DNA of 64,000 bases from Schoenoplectus triqueter (GCA_964058805.1 CAXKVV010000022.1:868001-932000), one strand, 5' to 3'. Shown: positions 1 through 12,672, numbered from the stretch's first letter. Notes: generated by a model not told the origin, from the sequence alone. A program made the numbers and translations.

Positions 1-87
1 GGGATTGAGATGGAGAGCACACTTTCTATGGAGGTTTTTGAGGAGAGAGAAGGGAGAGTTTTTTTGGTGAATGATACTTGTAATTAG
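1..87 (+). CDS. possible C-terminal end of a gene cut by the window edge
   Basis: Frame 1 is open from the first base for 28 codons, ending ...RVFLVNDTCN followed by TAG at 85-87, and AT-rich sequence follows that would suit a 3' UTR. The stretch is rich in Glu and Met codons and less AT-rich than its surroundings, which is why I list it. I do not recognise the family, and 28 open codons can occur by chance. The opposite strand is pyrimidine-rich and could instead be a 5' UTR of a leftward gene. Confidence 0.2.
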   Translation, partial: GIEMESTLSMEVFEEREGRVFLVNDTCN

Positions 88-3000
88 GGGTGTATATATA
101 TACATGTGATTGAAGTTTAGTTGTTCTTGTAAAAAAGACTTCTCCTAAAGCTTTTTCGTTGTTGTAACAGATTACAAAATTGTATCATAAAAATCTGGAT
201 CAGTTTCACACCGCTTTAACGAAAAGAAAGTATCTAAGAAATTTAAATATTGGGCCAAAACGATTCCCATTCCTCCCATAATATATGTGCAAAGGATCAC
301 ATGGTCTGTACTTCAATTTCCTAATTCCAAACATGGAGACCAATGTTTGCAACTTTGCAAGTGGACGGCCGGGGAGGTAATCGCATTTAATTTGGATCTG
401 ATGTATGTATGGGATAAGTATTGATTATTAAATTTCATATTTCGCATGATTATTAGAGTCAGGTCAATTTATATGTTATATTTTTAAAATTTTTAATTAA
501 TTTTGATTGGATAGTAAATAAATTATTTAATTTCAGATTAAATCAGATTATATGATAAGAACAAATTTAGATCCAAATGGATCAAATAGATTTCTTATAT
601 CGGGACAGATTCCGCCACATCTAGATTTGATTCTAACACTGAGCGAAGTATAACTTATAACCAAAGAAATGTTAACTGAAAGATTAACGGAGCGTCGACG
701 CCAACAATCAAATACAATTTGTGATCGAAATCAAACCCAAATTTATCACGGAAAAAACATCAACTAATCACGGTAATAATTCAAATTCTAGTAGTAAAAA
801 TAAAATAAATTTATACACACCTTTAAGTTAACCGGCAAATTTTAGAACAGATCCTTAAGTGTATAATTGATCAATATTAGTTTTATAAGACAAATTCACA
901 CCACCACAACATCACAAGTACAACTAACTAGATGTGCCGCTTAATGTTCTTTTTCTTTTGAATAAAATGAAAGTATGAATTATTCAACATTTAAATGATC
1001 ATAAAAAAATCTCCATCTAAATTTTGAATCTACAATCTCTTATATAGAAAAGAATAAAAATATTATTTATTGTCACTAAATCAAAGGTTAATTCTCCGCT
1101 TACTATTCCCTTTCTTTTCTCTTCTTTTATTTTTTTTTTCTTTTGCATTTCTTTTACATTGATCTCACACCAACCCAGCCGTGGATTTTCCAAAAGTTCC
1201 AAAATGATTTACCTTAATTAACCTCTTTCCAGAAGCAAACGCGCCAAATCTACTATCTTTTCAGAAAGCATGAAGTTATATAATGTGTTCTTTTTCTTTA
1301 ATTAACTCATAATTTATATTTTTGTTCTCGGTGTTCTCATTATTTTTCCGACTCTTTCAGTGTTTCTGGGAGAAGCAGCTTTGCGGAGAAGATTTTCTGC
1401 ATCATATTATGTTGATTACGTTCAAAAACGAATTAATCTTTCAGCAAGTGGGGCTATTTTTTTCTTTGAGTAAAAAGTATGTATTTTTTTTCAATAAAGA
1501 TGGAGCTCTCCTTGTTTTTGTTTTTGTGCTCATGGACGTGATCTATTTGAGGTCATTCTAGTTAGCAAAAGGTTTTATATACTGGTCTAAATTATACTCA
1601 GTAGACCATAAGAGCCTGAGATTGCGTATTTGCGTGTGGGCTCATTGTCGTATGAAATACACACCGCTTAATTCTAACCGCTGATACAAAACAAAACACG
1701 ATGCAGATTCAATGTTCACCAAAGGAAGGATAATTATGTGTTACACAATTAAGTCATTGTTATAAACAATAATCATTATTATGAATAATAATTTATTTTA
1801 TTTGAATAATAAAATTGATACTGATATATAATGGTACTGATGATATCTTCCCAGCATTTTCCTTTTGAAATAAATGCTGGGTGCACATAGGAAATAAATG
1901 CATGATGGTATGATAATAAATATTAACTTCAACGGCTAAAAAATATATAAATTTTAGGTAAAAAAAAATATATAATTTTTAGTTAATAAAAAATATATAT
2001 ATTGCTTTAATTTATCGCCTGGATAACTTTTGTTCCATATCTTCGTTTTCACATGTGCTTGTGCAAAGAAGATCTAATTGAAGTATCACGAAACTCTCTT
2101 TCCTTTTCGTTCACTTTGTTGCTTAAATAATTTCTGTCTTTTTTAATCGGAAAAATGAGTATAATTCTTAAATTTTATAATTATTTATAAAAAAAATTAT
2201 TCAGATTTTGAACCTACGACTTCTTTTACAGAAAATGTTGTATTTTGTTACTAAATTAAAAACTGATTCTCAATTAATTTCTATCTTGATACTCTGAAAC
2301 AACTCGAGTATTCCGATAGCCACATGTAAGTAGGCATCCTTAATCCACAATTTGATATTTATTGCGAAATTGATGTATATTTGGAATATGGGATTAGTCT
2401 TGTACAAACCCAACATACGATGTCTATAAAAAAAAATGAAAAGGCGATAGACGTATAGTTCGGGGCTGGTAAAAAAAAATTAGAATTGATTCGTTATTGA
2501 TTTATTTTTTAATGAACTAAATCATAATGAGCCGGTTCATTAAATTTGTTTAGTTAATGAGTCGAACTTGAATTTGGGCTGGCTCAACTCATTTGACTCG
2601 CTAAAATATTAATATTTGTTATTTATATTATTTAATATGAATTTAGTATAGTATAAACTAAATTATTATATGAAATTTATGTGAAATATATAGTTATTAG
2701 TTATTTTATTAATTTTTATATAAATTTTAATATAAAATATCATAAAAATATTATTAACTATTAAATATAGTTTAACGAGTCAGTTGAGTTGGTTTATTAA
2801 CTTAACGAGCCAATTTTAAGTTAGAATTTTTAGCTCGAAAGTAATTAACGAGTCCCTTTCTACTTAACTCATTAAGCTAATGAACTTGGTCGACCTCAAC
2901 TCGGCTCGACTTGGCCCGTTTAGAGTGTTAGTACAGTTGTACTATGGTATTGTTGTACGCCAACAAATGGATCTTACAAATTTGAATCACAAGAGGTTAT

Positions 3001-3569
3001 GGCGTCAAGAATAAATTGGGCCTTTGGGAGGCTTTGTTTTATTAATGGACACGATCATTCATGAATTCTAACATGCATGGGCTCATAAAAACCCGCCTTT
3101 GTTTGATTAAAATCTAATTATTTAAATCCAACCCTGGAAATCATAAATTGCATGGGCCTATGTTAGAACCTCTTCGTTTATTTATGGTGAAATTTTGGAA
3201 CTGATTGGTATAAAATGGAATATTGTGAGGAAGGTCGGAATATATATAAATAGCTCTTGCTTTTATTCAATGATTGTATTCAGAGCTTGCTTTTGGGACT
3301 TCTATTCAATAAATTAGTGAAGTGTTCAGGGAGGTAACAATTTCTTTAATTTTTTTCATAGAAAAGGAACGGAGCAATTTACTAATTAATTTCCGAATCC
3401 CAATTAAGCAATCAGCAACAGCATGCTGTCCAAAATATTGAGCAGAATTCCTAAACAATTGTTTCTATTTATAGGATTGCATCCACAATACATTATACAA
3501 CAAACTACCAAAAATCGTACAACCAAATCCACCTCCAACCAGTTGAAATGATTTGGCCATATTACCGAA
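88..3569. other. gene-free AT-rich interval
   Basis: No credible coding region. A degenerate dispersed repeat with words like TTGAACCTACGACTTCT and TTTTGTTACTAAATTA occurs near 995-1100 and 2150-2280, and again near 48560-48670. A short inverted repeat (CCCAGCATTT / AAATGCTGGG) sits at 1850-1881. The 2500-2930 stretch is rich in GAGCCGGTTCATTAA-type words in both orientations and is probably an old transposon remnant without clear ends. Confidence 0.5.
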
Positions 3570-3914
3570 TCAATCGCTCAGAATCAGAGAAGCTCCATTA
3601 ATGGTGGAGGCCAAATCAGACCGGACCAAAACTTTCTTGGCGAGCTCAAGCTGATCGGACAACGATTTTATATGGCGTCTGTACAATTGAATCTGTTCTA
3701 CCGCCTCAGCTTCTAGCTCTCCTAGCTGTGCGCACAGACTTTCCTCTGCCTCCTCGGCCACTCTCAGCCTCTCTCCCATTCTCTCCAAATCCGCCATTAG
3801 AGCACCTTCCCTTTCTCTCCGCTCGCTCACCTCCCTCTCCAACTCGGCATTCCTCCTCCTAAGATAGTCTAATTCGGTTTCTACTCCCATTGAATTCGCA
3901 GTTTTGATCGGCAT
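3570..3914 (-). CDS. LSU family protein (RESPONSE TO LOW SULFUR-like)
   Basis: Single-exon gene for a 114-residue protein that is almost entirely coiled coil (about residues 12-97). The family signature VAEEAEESLCAQLGELEAEA is clear, preceded by ELDYLRRRNAELEREV and followed by YRRHIKSLSDQLELAKKVL. LSU proteins are plant-specific, about 90-120 residues, have no catalytic domain, and act as protein-interaction hubs induced by sulfur starvation and other stresses; Arabidopsis LSU1-4 and tobacco UP9 are the known members. The first ATG (3914) gives MPIKTANSMGVE; an in-frame ATG at 3890 has G at +4 and could be the true start. A TATA box on this strand (4001-4007) and a UPE-box (4042-4061) lie at suitable distances upstream, which supports both the identity and low-sulfur induction. 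The family assignment is strong; which LSU paralog it is cannot be told. Confidence 0.88.
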   Translation of the reverse strand: MPIKTANSMGVETELDYLRRRNAELEREVSERREREGALMADLERMGERLRVAEEAEESLCAQLGELEAEAVEQIQLYRRHIKSLSDQLELAKKVLVRSDLASTINGASLILSD

Positions 3915-4000
3915 CTAGAAAGAGATTTTGGAATTGAGACGGATTAATTTGAGTTTAGTTTTGAGTTCAATTTGGGTGGAAGGAGAGCATCGGGTTCCGA

Positions 4001-4007
4001 TTTTATA
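4001..4007 (-). promoter_or_regulatory. TATA box of the LSU gene
   Basis: TATAAAA on the minus strand, 87 bp upstream of the first ATG. It predicts a transcription start near 3970 and a 5' UTR of about 55-80 bases. Confidence 0.6.
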
Positions 4008-4041
4008 GGAGGATTGTCTATGGAATCGGGAATTGAAAAGG

Positions 4042-4061
4042 TATCTAGGTTCAATGTATCT
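4042..4061 (-). promoter_or_regulatory. UPE-box (SLIM1/EIL binding element)
   Basis: The minus strand reads AGATACATTGAACCTAGATA. This matches 19 of 20 positions of the UPE-box consensus as I recall it from LSU/UP9-type promoters; the one difference is T for C in the last four bases. It lies about 35 bp upstream of the TATA box. EIN3-like factors of the SLIM1/EIL3 type bind it and raise transcription under sulfur shortage. Sequence match, position and the type of gene downstream agree. Confidence 0.75.
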
Positions 4062-4336
4062 GAATCTGGACATATATGAGGGTGTGTTAGGGATGAGGTT
4101 ACGTCACCGCTTACTGTCCATTAATTGGGCAGACTATGCCATGTATTTTGCAGTGGCGAGTAAAGCAGGAGAAGACGTGCAACAGTTCATTCTCGTTCTC
4201 AATTTTTAAACATAGTGATGGTGAGTTGGTGACAAACTACAAGTTCAGGAACAATTTGACAGCATCTAAGATTCAATAATTTGAATATAATACTTATATA
4301 ATTCGAACATAATTTATTTTAAATAATCGATATGAT

Positions 4337-4755
4337 CAGAGACGGATGCATAATTTTAGTTAGGGAGCAATTATCGGATTATAATAGCTTATTGGGTTCA
4401 AACTCATTAACTAATCGGGTACTAAATAAAAAATTAATAATTAATATATATTCTTATCTAATAAAAAATATTAAAATAATAAAATTTTATATCTTAAAAG
4501 TAACAACAAAATAAAACTCAAAGGTAATGGATAATCAAGTTGATGAAGAAAGTTTTCGTCTATGTAACTTTATATTTTGATATCTTTACATAATTATTTC
4601 ATTATGCTCAATATTAAATATTTTGTTCTCAATAAAAATAATTAGACAATCCAAGAGACAAAAATATTTTCAGGAGATGGGGCAAATTACCGAAAAGTAC
4701 TATTTTTCAAAATCCAAAGGGGCAGCTGCCCCCCAGACTCTTGGATCCACCCCTG
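4337..4755 (-). mobile_element. non-autonomous hAT-type element, CAG-GGCGGA family
   Basis: The ends are CAGAGACGGATGC and its counterpart GGATCCACCCCTG. The element is flanked by GATATGAT on the left and GATATGAC on the right, an 8-bp target duplication with one mismatch, as expected for hAT. Its interior is an inverted homolog of 26444-26876: the blocks around TTACCGAAAAGTACTATTTTTC and GGGCAGCTGCCCCCC recur there in reverse. It encodes no transposase. Confidence 0.72.
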
Positions 4756-5810
4756 GATATGACTTATTAAACTACTAATATCATGTTTAGATATAAAAAT
4801 ATCATTTTTTTCTTTAATATAGGTTATAAATACAACCAGTAAAAATCTTGTCATTTATGAATAATTTAATTAACGTTTAGTATGTAAAATACAAGTGTAA
4901 AATGAAGCTAAGGAAAGTATGGTCACGTAAAATTTATACATTAACTTCAAATTTTATATGTCTTTTTATATTTACATATTTTTACATATGAATACTACTT
5001 TTGTTAATTTACTAAAAAAACAGTATTCAAGAGAAAAGTAGGTGATGTGGTTTTTCTAGATCTGAGATCTCTTTTATGTATAATATCTAAGTTCACATGA
5101 CACAAAAATGTTAAATTATTTTAATGAAATTTCAAAATTCTAAAATCCGTGAAAAGTATTATTTTATATTATCATATTCATGATTTTTTAAATATAAATC
5201 TTGCATCAACGAATTAATCCCTCATCTTTGGTTTGATGCTCAATTCTAATAATTCATTAATACCAACAATTAATACATAACTTATGTTGCTTTATCGGTT
5301 GCACTCGCAACATGATTCAATTTTATAGGAAGTATAGGAAATCATGTCAGATTTAATGATGGAGGTTGATCTGGGCGCTTTGTGGATGCATAAGTTGTGG
5401 GTTGTTTTGATGATTTTATGTGTTGAAATAAAGTGATAAATAATATAAATTTTAAATGAACGACAAATTTTTTTCTAATACATTTATATTCGCTTTTATT
5501 GACAATTTATATCATGAATATTAAAGCATACAAGAATTATAATATAAATCAATAGAAAATATCTTTCATTTTTTTTGAATATTTATTGAAATTAGACAAC
5601 AAAAAATAAAAAATTAAATTAATAAAAAATTAATATTATAATATATTTATATTCATACACATGTTATAAATTTTTGTGCTCGTTGTGATTATAAATCCTT
5701 AATTTCATATCAGATCAAACCGTATATTATTCTAAATACGATATGATTACTCTATATATATTTGTATGGACCACACCAAGTTAGAACACATCAAGTATCA
5801 ACACATACTT
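4756..5810. other. gene-free AT-rich interval
   Basis: Nothing coding and no clear repeat boundary. It is mostly A/T runs with scattered stops in all frames. Confidence 0.5.
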
Positions 5811-5945
5811 TTAGTGGCGGAATTAGAAACAATCGATAGAAGATGCCAAGTTTAAATAAATAGAATGTTCAGGTTAAAAGAAAATTTTATTTTTTATCGT
5901 AAAACTTTTATTTTTCAGTGAATCAAAAAGGTGTTCGAACCTACT
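5811..5945 (+). mobile_element. degenerate fragment related to the 7656 MITE
   Basis: TTAGTGGCGGAATTAGAAACAATCGATAGAAGATG through GTGAATCAAAAAGGTGTTCGAAC follows the same order of words as 7656-7816 (GGGGCGGAACCAGAAACGATCGATAAGG, AATAAATAGAATGTTC, TTTTTAGTGAACTGAGGGGGTGTT). The ends have decayed and no target duplication is visible. Confidence 0.4.
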
Positions 5946-6639
5946 TTACCTTTATACTTTTAATTTGAAGCAGCTCGTTACACTGATAAGTAGCACCACT
6001 TCACCACAACACAAGTTCGCTAAAATTATTTTGCTTACTGTTGTGCCTACGTCATTTTATTTATTCTTTTGTCTGTTTGTCCCTTGGCTGTTTGTGAAGC
6101 TAGTGGATGAAAGATGCGAAAAATCGACGATTGTGGAAAGAAAAATATCCGAAATTTGTCTCCATCCTTACTTCTTCTTTTTTTTTGTTCCTTATAACCT
6201 GTCTTTTTCTAAACCCACTGTTAAGTAATCATAAATGCAAATTAACTTACATCATCGATTCATCAGTGTAATATGTATGTATCTATATATATATATAGAC
6301 TTAACCTCATAGATATCTTATATAAGCTTAGATTAAAAATATATTAAATTATTTTTAAATTCTAATTTATTATGATCATTAAATTTTTCGTATAAAAATC
6401 ACCGCTGTGATTTCATTTTCTTGTTGAAGATAATATAATATTATGTAAGCTTACCAAGTCCCGGCCCCCGTTTTCAGCTCTTCGCGGCAATTCTGGAAAA
6501 AGAAGAATTGATTTTTTTTTCCAAATGAAGTAAATGTTGCCAACGACATTATTGATATCTAAAAGTAGGATAATGAATGCTAAGTGTACATCTTCACCTC
6601 CCCGTAGTATTAGCGTCGTCAATGAAATTTTTGGTCGTT

Positions 6640-7009
6640 TATTCAATCTTTATATCTAATAAAATATATATGAATAAACATTTATTTTCGTTAAGTTATC
6701 ATAAATGAATAAAAAAAAATTCATTAATTTATCGAGTAAAGGTACGGATAAGAGTTATTCTTTATCTGTTATCCATATAGTGAAGTATAGATAACTATAT
6801 TATATTTTTTTTCATTGCTAATTATATTATATTTTTTTCATTTTGAAAGTCATTTGATTGTTTATTCGATTCGTATTGTACCCAATAAAATGAATATGAA
6901 TAAGATTTTATTTTCATTAAGTTATCGGTATGAATATGTGAAAAAAACTTTTTTGTTAACTTATCGGGTAAGAGTTTTTTTTACCCTATCTTATCCATTG
7001 ACAACCCTA
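6640..7009. mobile_element. hAT-like remnant ending in CCATTGACAACCCTA
   Basis: The right end TTATCCATTGACAACCCTA resembles the right end of the repeat at 8027-8565 (ATCCATTGACAGCCCTA). Inside are two diverged direct copies of a block with ATGAATA...TTTATTTTC(A/G)TTAAGTTATC, starting near 6670 and 6895. The left end is not resolved. Confidence 0.38.
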
Positions 7010-7155
7010 CTTAGCATGTACTTTTTTATTTTTAATAAAAATTAAACATAAATATTATTCTACTTCAGAAACAACCAGTGAAATAAAAAGAACGTATACA
7101 TAATTTATTTCAATGAGATAAAAAGAATGTATATATAATCTAATGATATAGCGAG

Positions 7156-7277
7156 CAGGGGTGGAGCCTTATAATTATGTATATTTTCAAAAAATAATTA
7201 AAAATACCTATGTTGAATTTTTTTTAATTTACTTAAAATTCAATTTTACCCTCCTCAAAATTAAGTCTGGCTCCGTC
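7156..7277. mobile_element. short CAGGGGTGGAGCC element, decayed
   Basis: The left end CAGGGGTGGAGCC faces an inverted GGCTCCGTC about 120 bp away. It looks like a small relative of the CAG-GGCGGA hAT family. No target duplication remains. Confidence 0.38.
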
Positions 7278-7655
7278 ATAACATCAACTAATTAGTACCC
7301 AAAGTAGAATTAATCTGGACAATTTTCCTCAGGCTTCGGCGCTTTTGCACAAAAATTAAAGAAAGAAGAAGTTATTCCGAGTTGGTAAATTGGACAGAGT
7401 TCGTAGCCTGTGGTTTAAATGGGCTGTTTGTCCGCTTCTATTTCGGCCCCGATTTAATTACTCAATCATCAATTAAATTTAGGTTAGAATTGGATCAAGT
7501 TTATCCGAGTATAGCACAATTTATATACCTCCACGTTTTTAAAGAAAAGCTTGCGTAATGTTATGTGAAATTATATATTATGCATGAAAATTACGCAACT
7601 AAAATTATTTCTGTAGTTATTTGAACTTTTGAATTGTTTTTCAAGTATGCATAAA

Positions 7656-7816
7656 CAGGGGCGGAACCAGAAACGATCGATAAGGGGTGTCTGGTTCAAA
7701 TAAATAGAATGTTCGAGTCAAATGAAAAAAAAATTACCGTACAACATTTATTGTACAACATTTATTTTTTAGTGAACTGAGGGGGTGTTTTGACGTCTAT
7801 CTTGATTCTGCCCATG
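7656..7816 (+). mobile_element. 161-bp hAT-type MITE with perfect TSD
   Basis: CAGGGGCGGAACCAG opens the element and GATTCTGCCCATG closes it. Both sides carry the exact 8-bp repeat TGCATAAA (7648-7655 and 7817-7824). The size, the CAG-GGCGG end and the 8-bp duplication make it a hAT-type MITE with no coding capacity. Confidence 0.78.
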
Positions 7817-8026
7817 TGCATAAAAAGCATAGCCTCGGTCTCCATTGTTTTTTTTTTATATATATGATTTGTTTTTAGATTTTACTTTTCCTTTAGATCT
7901 TTACCTGTCAAAATTCGATCTTTGAAATATTTCTAAAACATAATTAGCTAGAGAACCTTTCAAATATAAAAAAATAACATGAGAAAAGAGCACATCATAA
8001 ATAAGTAAGTATAGTTTTGAGTTTTA

Positions 8027-8565
8027 TAATAATATTAAAAATAACATAATTAATATATGATGAGAAAATTATCATGTTATCTTAAAATTATTTTAAATGT
8101 AACAACAATCATAATTCACATCTGCTATTATAGCAATCTTAAAATTATTTATTCCAATCATAAATGTAGCAACAATCATAACTATTTGTTTTAACTTTCA
8201 AAATATATAATAAACATCAAATAACATAATAAAATATATCTAATTAATACAATAATTACTATTCAACTTTATGAATCAATACAAAGTGAAACATAAATAT
8301 TGTTTTTTAATCTAAACTAAATTGAACATGTTTATTTTATTAATTGACATATAATATAATTTTATTTATTTATCAAATTTATAGCGGATTCGAATTCGGA
8401 TATTATAAGATCCAAACACGGATCCATTATATTAGATGAATCATTCTCTAGAATCCATATGCGGATCCAATAAACTAACAAATATATTTGAAGGATCCAT
8501 ATGCGGGTCCATTTGTGCGGATTCGGATCGGGTTTTCGAATTATGGATATCCATTGACAGCCCTA
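8027..8565 (+). repeat. dispersed hAT-like repeat, left end missing
   Basis: From TATAATAATATTAAAAATAAC to ATCCATTGACAGCCCTA this follows 20170-20705 closely in the same orientation, including the words ACAACAATCATAATTCACAT and AATTGAACATGTTTATTTTATTAATTGA. The other copy keeps the left terminus (TAGGGCTGTCAATGGAT), the inverted form of this right end. The two copies together therefore define one element of roughly 700 bp. Confidence 0.6.
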
Positions 8566-8888
8566 GTCCTTATTTCTTAATTTTCTTTACTAACATTTTT
8601 TTAACTGTTTTTGGTCGAAATTCTTTTAATAAGTGTGCACTGGTACAATGGCATGGTGTGTATATAATGCTCAACTATCCATTGAACGATGTAGTCTAGT
8701 ATACATTTTTATGTTTTTTTTCAAAAAACGAGTCTAAAATATTGAGACAGTTGTTTTGTTGACTCCTAATTGTGAAATCACATTTTCGTCATTTGATCAA
8801 TTACATGATAATTATAGATAGTTAATGTTTTCACTGAAAGTAGTCAATATATACATTGATATAACATAATGAGAATGGATTCATGCTG

Positions 8889-9303
8889 CTAGTTTTAGCG
8901 GTATATGATGTCACCAACTTACTTCTTAATTTATATTTTAAAATTTAATACTTAAATTTTAAATCAAAATCATTGATCTTGTTAATTTTTATGATAGATG
9001 TATGCATTGTAAAATTTACTGATTATCGAAGATTAATTAATAATAGATCAAATGATAAATAAAATAAATCAAATGATAACAAAATGATTGCATAAAAATT
9101 AATCAATCATAGTTAATTAGATTCAATAATTTTGTTATAATTTGATCTTGCATAAAATGACATTAAAAAATCATGAAAATTTTCAAGCGATCGTCTATCA
9201 TAAAAATAAACAAGATCAATAATTTTGAATAGAAATTTGAGTATTAAATTCTAAAATATAAATTAAGAAGTAAGTTGGTAGTATTAGATACCGCTTAAAC
9301 TAG
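8889..9303. mobile_element. 415-bp TIR element with ~110-bp arms
   Basis: The left arm CTAGTTTTAGCGGTAT...CCAACTTACTTCTTAATTTATATTTTA is mirrored by TAAAATATAAATTAAGAAGTAAGTTGG...ATACCGCTTAAACTAG at the right end. The arms also share GATCAATAATTTT / AAAATCATTGATC. It has no open reading frame and no clear target duplication. Confidence 0.6.
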
Positions 9304-9318
9304 TGACGCTATATCCTT

Positions 9319-9688
9319 TCTCTAATTCTTAATACATAAAGAGGATTAAATTTTTAAATTTTTTCAAGTATGTCACGTCATCATCTTTCTCTATCATTGA
9401 TTTTGTTTAAATCTTTTCATCTACTTGATTTCAATGGTTCATATATAGTTTTTTTCCCTCCCCATTTACTTAAGGTGAAACTTAGCTCTTAACGATCCAT
9501 TTTTTTAGTATGATCCTTTATTTATTATCATATATTTAATTATATTATTTATTATAATAAATATTATTATTTTATATATCTTAGTATTTAAAAAATGTGT
9601 TTAATTTTTTAATTAAATATAGTTAAAAATATAAATTATTTATTTAAAAACTATATTGTTGGGACAAAACCTAATTTATAGCTCTAGT
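9319..9688 (+). repeat. dispersed repeat family R, copy 1
   Basis: It starts at ATTCTTAATACATAAA and ends GGACAAAACCTAATTTATAGCTCTAGT. The same start and end words occur at 16219-16616 and in three copies at 49855-50843. A TC start and CTAGT end would suit a short Helitron-like element, but I see no 3' hairpin, so the class is open. Confidence 0.5.
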
Positions 9689-11469
9689 ATAATATAATAG
9701 ACAAATGTGTGCTGAAATGATAAACAAGTTGAATAAGCTTCATAAAATGCGCGACTTCTATTCCATGCAAGTTTTAATTTTTATACGTGCTGCTTTCCGA
9801 TAACCAATTTCTATTATTTTCACTTCTCTAGTCATGTCCATGTTACGCACATTGTTATATACAAACAGTGTAAAATATTGTAAATATTTCATGGAAAGAC
9901 AATGATCCAATAGGATAAGCATGATTGTCACCAAATTCAATGCATCTAAAAATGCTAAATGCATGATATAAAATATCTTTACATATATAATTTTATAATG
10001 GATATATGTGTTTTTGTAGTAGTGTTTCCTTTTATCAAGTTATTAATTCCTTTAGATAAGTACTTGTACATGGTTTCGTGTCTTTTCCTTAAACGTAATT
10101 TGACTAAAAAATTATTATGAATATTTAATGATGACTTATTTGTGACTGAATTTATTATGTTGAACACTTATAAGATTTTGGAGTAAACAAAAATAAAACA
10201 TTTTTAAATAAATATATTACAAATATTTAATTACTTATATTTATTGGTTGTTGAATTTACTAGGTCGGACACTTACTATTATTATTACTGTATATAAAAT
10301 CAACTCTTTTATTATTTTAAATAGTTTGTGCCCTCCATTAACTACTTTTTCTAAGATGTAGAAAACAATTAAGTGTTATGATCAATCCCATGGTTTTTTT
10401 TTCAAAAGAATAGAAATAAATGGTGCAAAAAAATTACTTGACAATATTAACAAGTGGTGTTGTTATTCTGCAAAATAACATAATTAATTCAAAATACTAT
10501 GTCAATTATTAAAAAAAAATCTGAAGACAGAGAATCTATTTACTAGCAAATGATTGAAATTAAATATCACCTCTTATTTGTATAAACGGGCTTTGATACA
10601 TCATTTAATATAAAGAAAATTATTTTATATTATCTAAATTGTAATTCTAGTTTGTTTTAAAGATAATGAAAGATCTTGTGAAAATGGATAATGTTTAGCT
10701 GATAGGGATATTGGCAAACATAGAGCTGATACTAGCCAAGGTGGATGAGGTGATACGCTTAATTGAGCTAGAAAATTCAAGCTACATAATGTAGCCATAT
10801 CCAATAAGTGAGCTATTAACTAAATTGACACATTATAATTTTAATATAAAATAATTGCATTTATTTCATAACCCGAATTGTTTATTTTTTTTATATTTAT
10901 TGTCATTGAACCAGTAGCTTAAAAATAATTTATTACTGCTATATATTTTATTTTTCATATAATTACTTTAAAAATTAAGTCTTAGTTTTTACTTTGGAGG
11001 TTGAATATTTTTTGTAAGCACTTATTTCAAATTTTTCAAAAAAAGTGGTATGAAGTTTTTTTTTACTTAGAGAATCTACAAAATAATTTCCCCTTATCTT
11101 GTGCTCGGTTTTATTTTTATTTTATTTTATTGCTTAATTACTATCAATTATGTTTTAATCTGCATATGCAGTGTATATCTTCTTCTATTGCATTATCTGT
11201 ATTTTGATATCTTAAATTGCATTTCTACCGTGTGATATTTTAATCTCTTTTCAGTTCTTAGCATTTGACATGAACTCCACATAATGATAAGATAACAATA
11301 GTATAGCTCCAATTCTCGATTTTTGTGTTTGAAATAAATTTACTGCCGCCAATTTCTAAAATGGATCAGTGTCTGCTGTTATACTTTTCATGGTAGAGAA
11401 AAGTATGATATGTATTTTCAGTTATCGGATTAATTATTAAGTATGTCTCATTATCATTGACTTAATGAC
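9689..11469. other. gene-free AT-rich interval
   Basis: The open frames here are short, extremely Phe/Tyr/Ile/Asn-rich and unlike plant coding sequence. I see no repeat with clear boundaries. Confidence 0.5.
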
Positions 11470-11787
11470 TAGAGGTGGCAATCGGGCGGGTCGGGTCGGG
11501 TTCGGGTTCGGGTCGGGCGGGTCGGGTTCGGGTTCGGGTCGGGCGGGTCGGGTCAGTTTGACTTTCTGGAAGAAATCGGGTCGGGCCGGGCCGGGTCAGG
11601 GTCGGGTCGGGTCGGGTCAATTTACATGTTGTGTTTTTTCAGATCGTTGATAGATTTCGATTCGATTGAAGGCCATTTGATTTCGGGTCGGGTCAGTTTG
11701 ACTTTCTTAAAAAATCAGGTCGGGTCGGGTTCGAATCCGGGCGGGTCGGACGGGTTTGTCGGGTCGGGTCGGGTTCTGCCACCTCTA
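11470..11787 (+). mobile_element. hAT-type MITE rich in (GGGTC)/(GGTTC), copy 1
   Basis: It opens TAGAGGTGGCAATCGGG and closes TTCTGCCACCTCTA, an inverted pair. Most of the body is degenerate CGGGT/CGGGTTCGGGT tandem sequence, strikingly GC-rich here. TAATGAC occurs at both flanks (11463-11469 and 11791-11797), though three bases off on the right, so the target duplication is only probable. The Gly/Arg/Ser-rich 61-codon open frame inside (11465-11650) is a by-product of the repeat and not a gene. A second copy in the other orientation is at 17515-17799. Confidence 0.68.
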
Positions 11788-12672
11788 TAATAATGACACC
11801 ACTATCATAATTTATAAATTTCCAAAAATAAATGAAAGAACCGAAGTTTCCGAGATAAAAGAGTTATTACAGTGGTTTGATCTTTGATGTATAACTTTTA
11901 CTGCATTGTCAGATTCTGCACCCTTTATTTCTTTTTTTAGGGTATGCACCCTTTATTTCTCACTTTAGTGTTGCTGTGTTCTCCTCAAAAGAACCCGGAA
12001 AACATCGTCCCATCTATTAAAAATTATATTTTATTTGTCTATCCGTTCTCGCCGCTCTCAGTATTTCTCTCACCTATGTTGTGCATAAATCAAACAAAGA
12101 AAACAGAACTTCCCTAGATCGCAGAATCATAGAAATAAAAAATCTGTATACAAATATTAAAAAAAATACAAGAAACTGTGATGTTTGAAAGATTTTCCAG
12201 GTACTTCCTGGAAATACTCTACTTTCTTCCAAATCAAACGACCCATAGCATAACAATTTGATATTATCGCCTTAGATCAAGTTTCCAGTTTTTTTCATTT
12301 GGTATTGTTGTACATTGCATAACATATGTACTGCATCTGCATCTGCATTGCGAATAGAATAAATAAATTTACAATTGCCTAAACCCTTTTCTAAATCACA
12401 AGGCCACAACAGACGAACATAACAACAAACCATTTACGAAATCCGAACATAATATATCAGACAAACCAAAAAACAGCTCACGTCTCTGAGCCATACCTAG
12501 GCCTGGCAACAGAAAAGTAAAATCTCATAAGGCCCAAAACTGCTGTAAAAAGTGAAGAGCACAGATCAACTTAGACAAGATCCAACAGTTCAGCAGCAGG
12601 TGAAGGCACTGTTATTCCGACTATTACTTTTCCCTTGAGAAACTACAGTACTGAGGCACAGCCTTTCATATA
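11788..12672. other. gene-free interval
   Basis: No supported gene. The open frame on the minus strand around 12074-12256 has no recognisable domain. Confidence 0.45.

Noticed and set aside
11465..11650. Gly/Arg/Ser-rich open reading frame
   Set aside because: It is translated from the GGGTC tandem sequence of a hAT MITE; the inverted second copy gives unrelated frames.
11720..11745. GGTTCGAATCC-like word that could be a tRNA T-arm
   Set aside because: It lies in the GGGTC-rich MITE and no acceptor, D or anticodon arm can be drawn around it.
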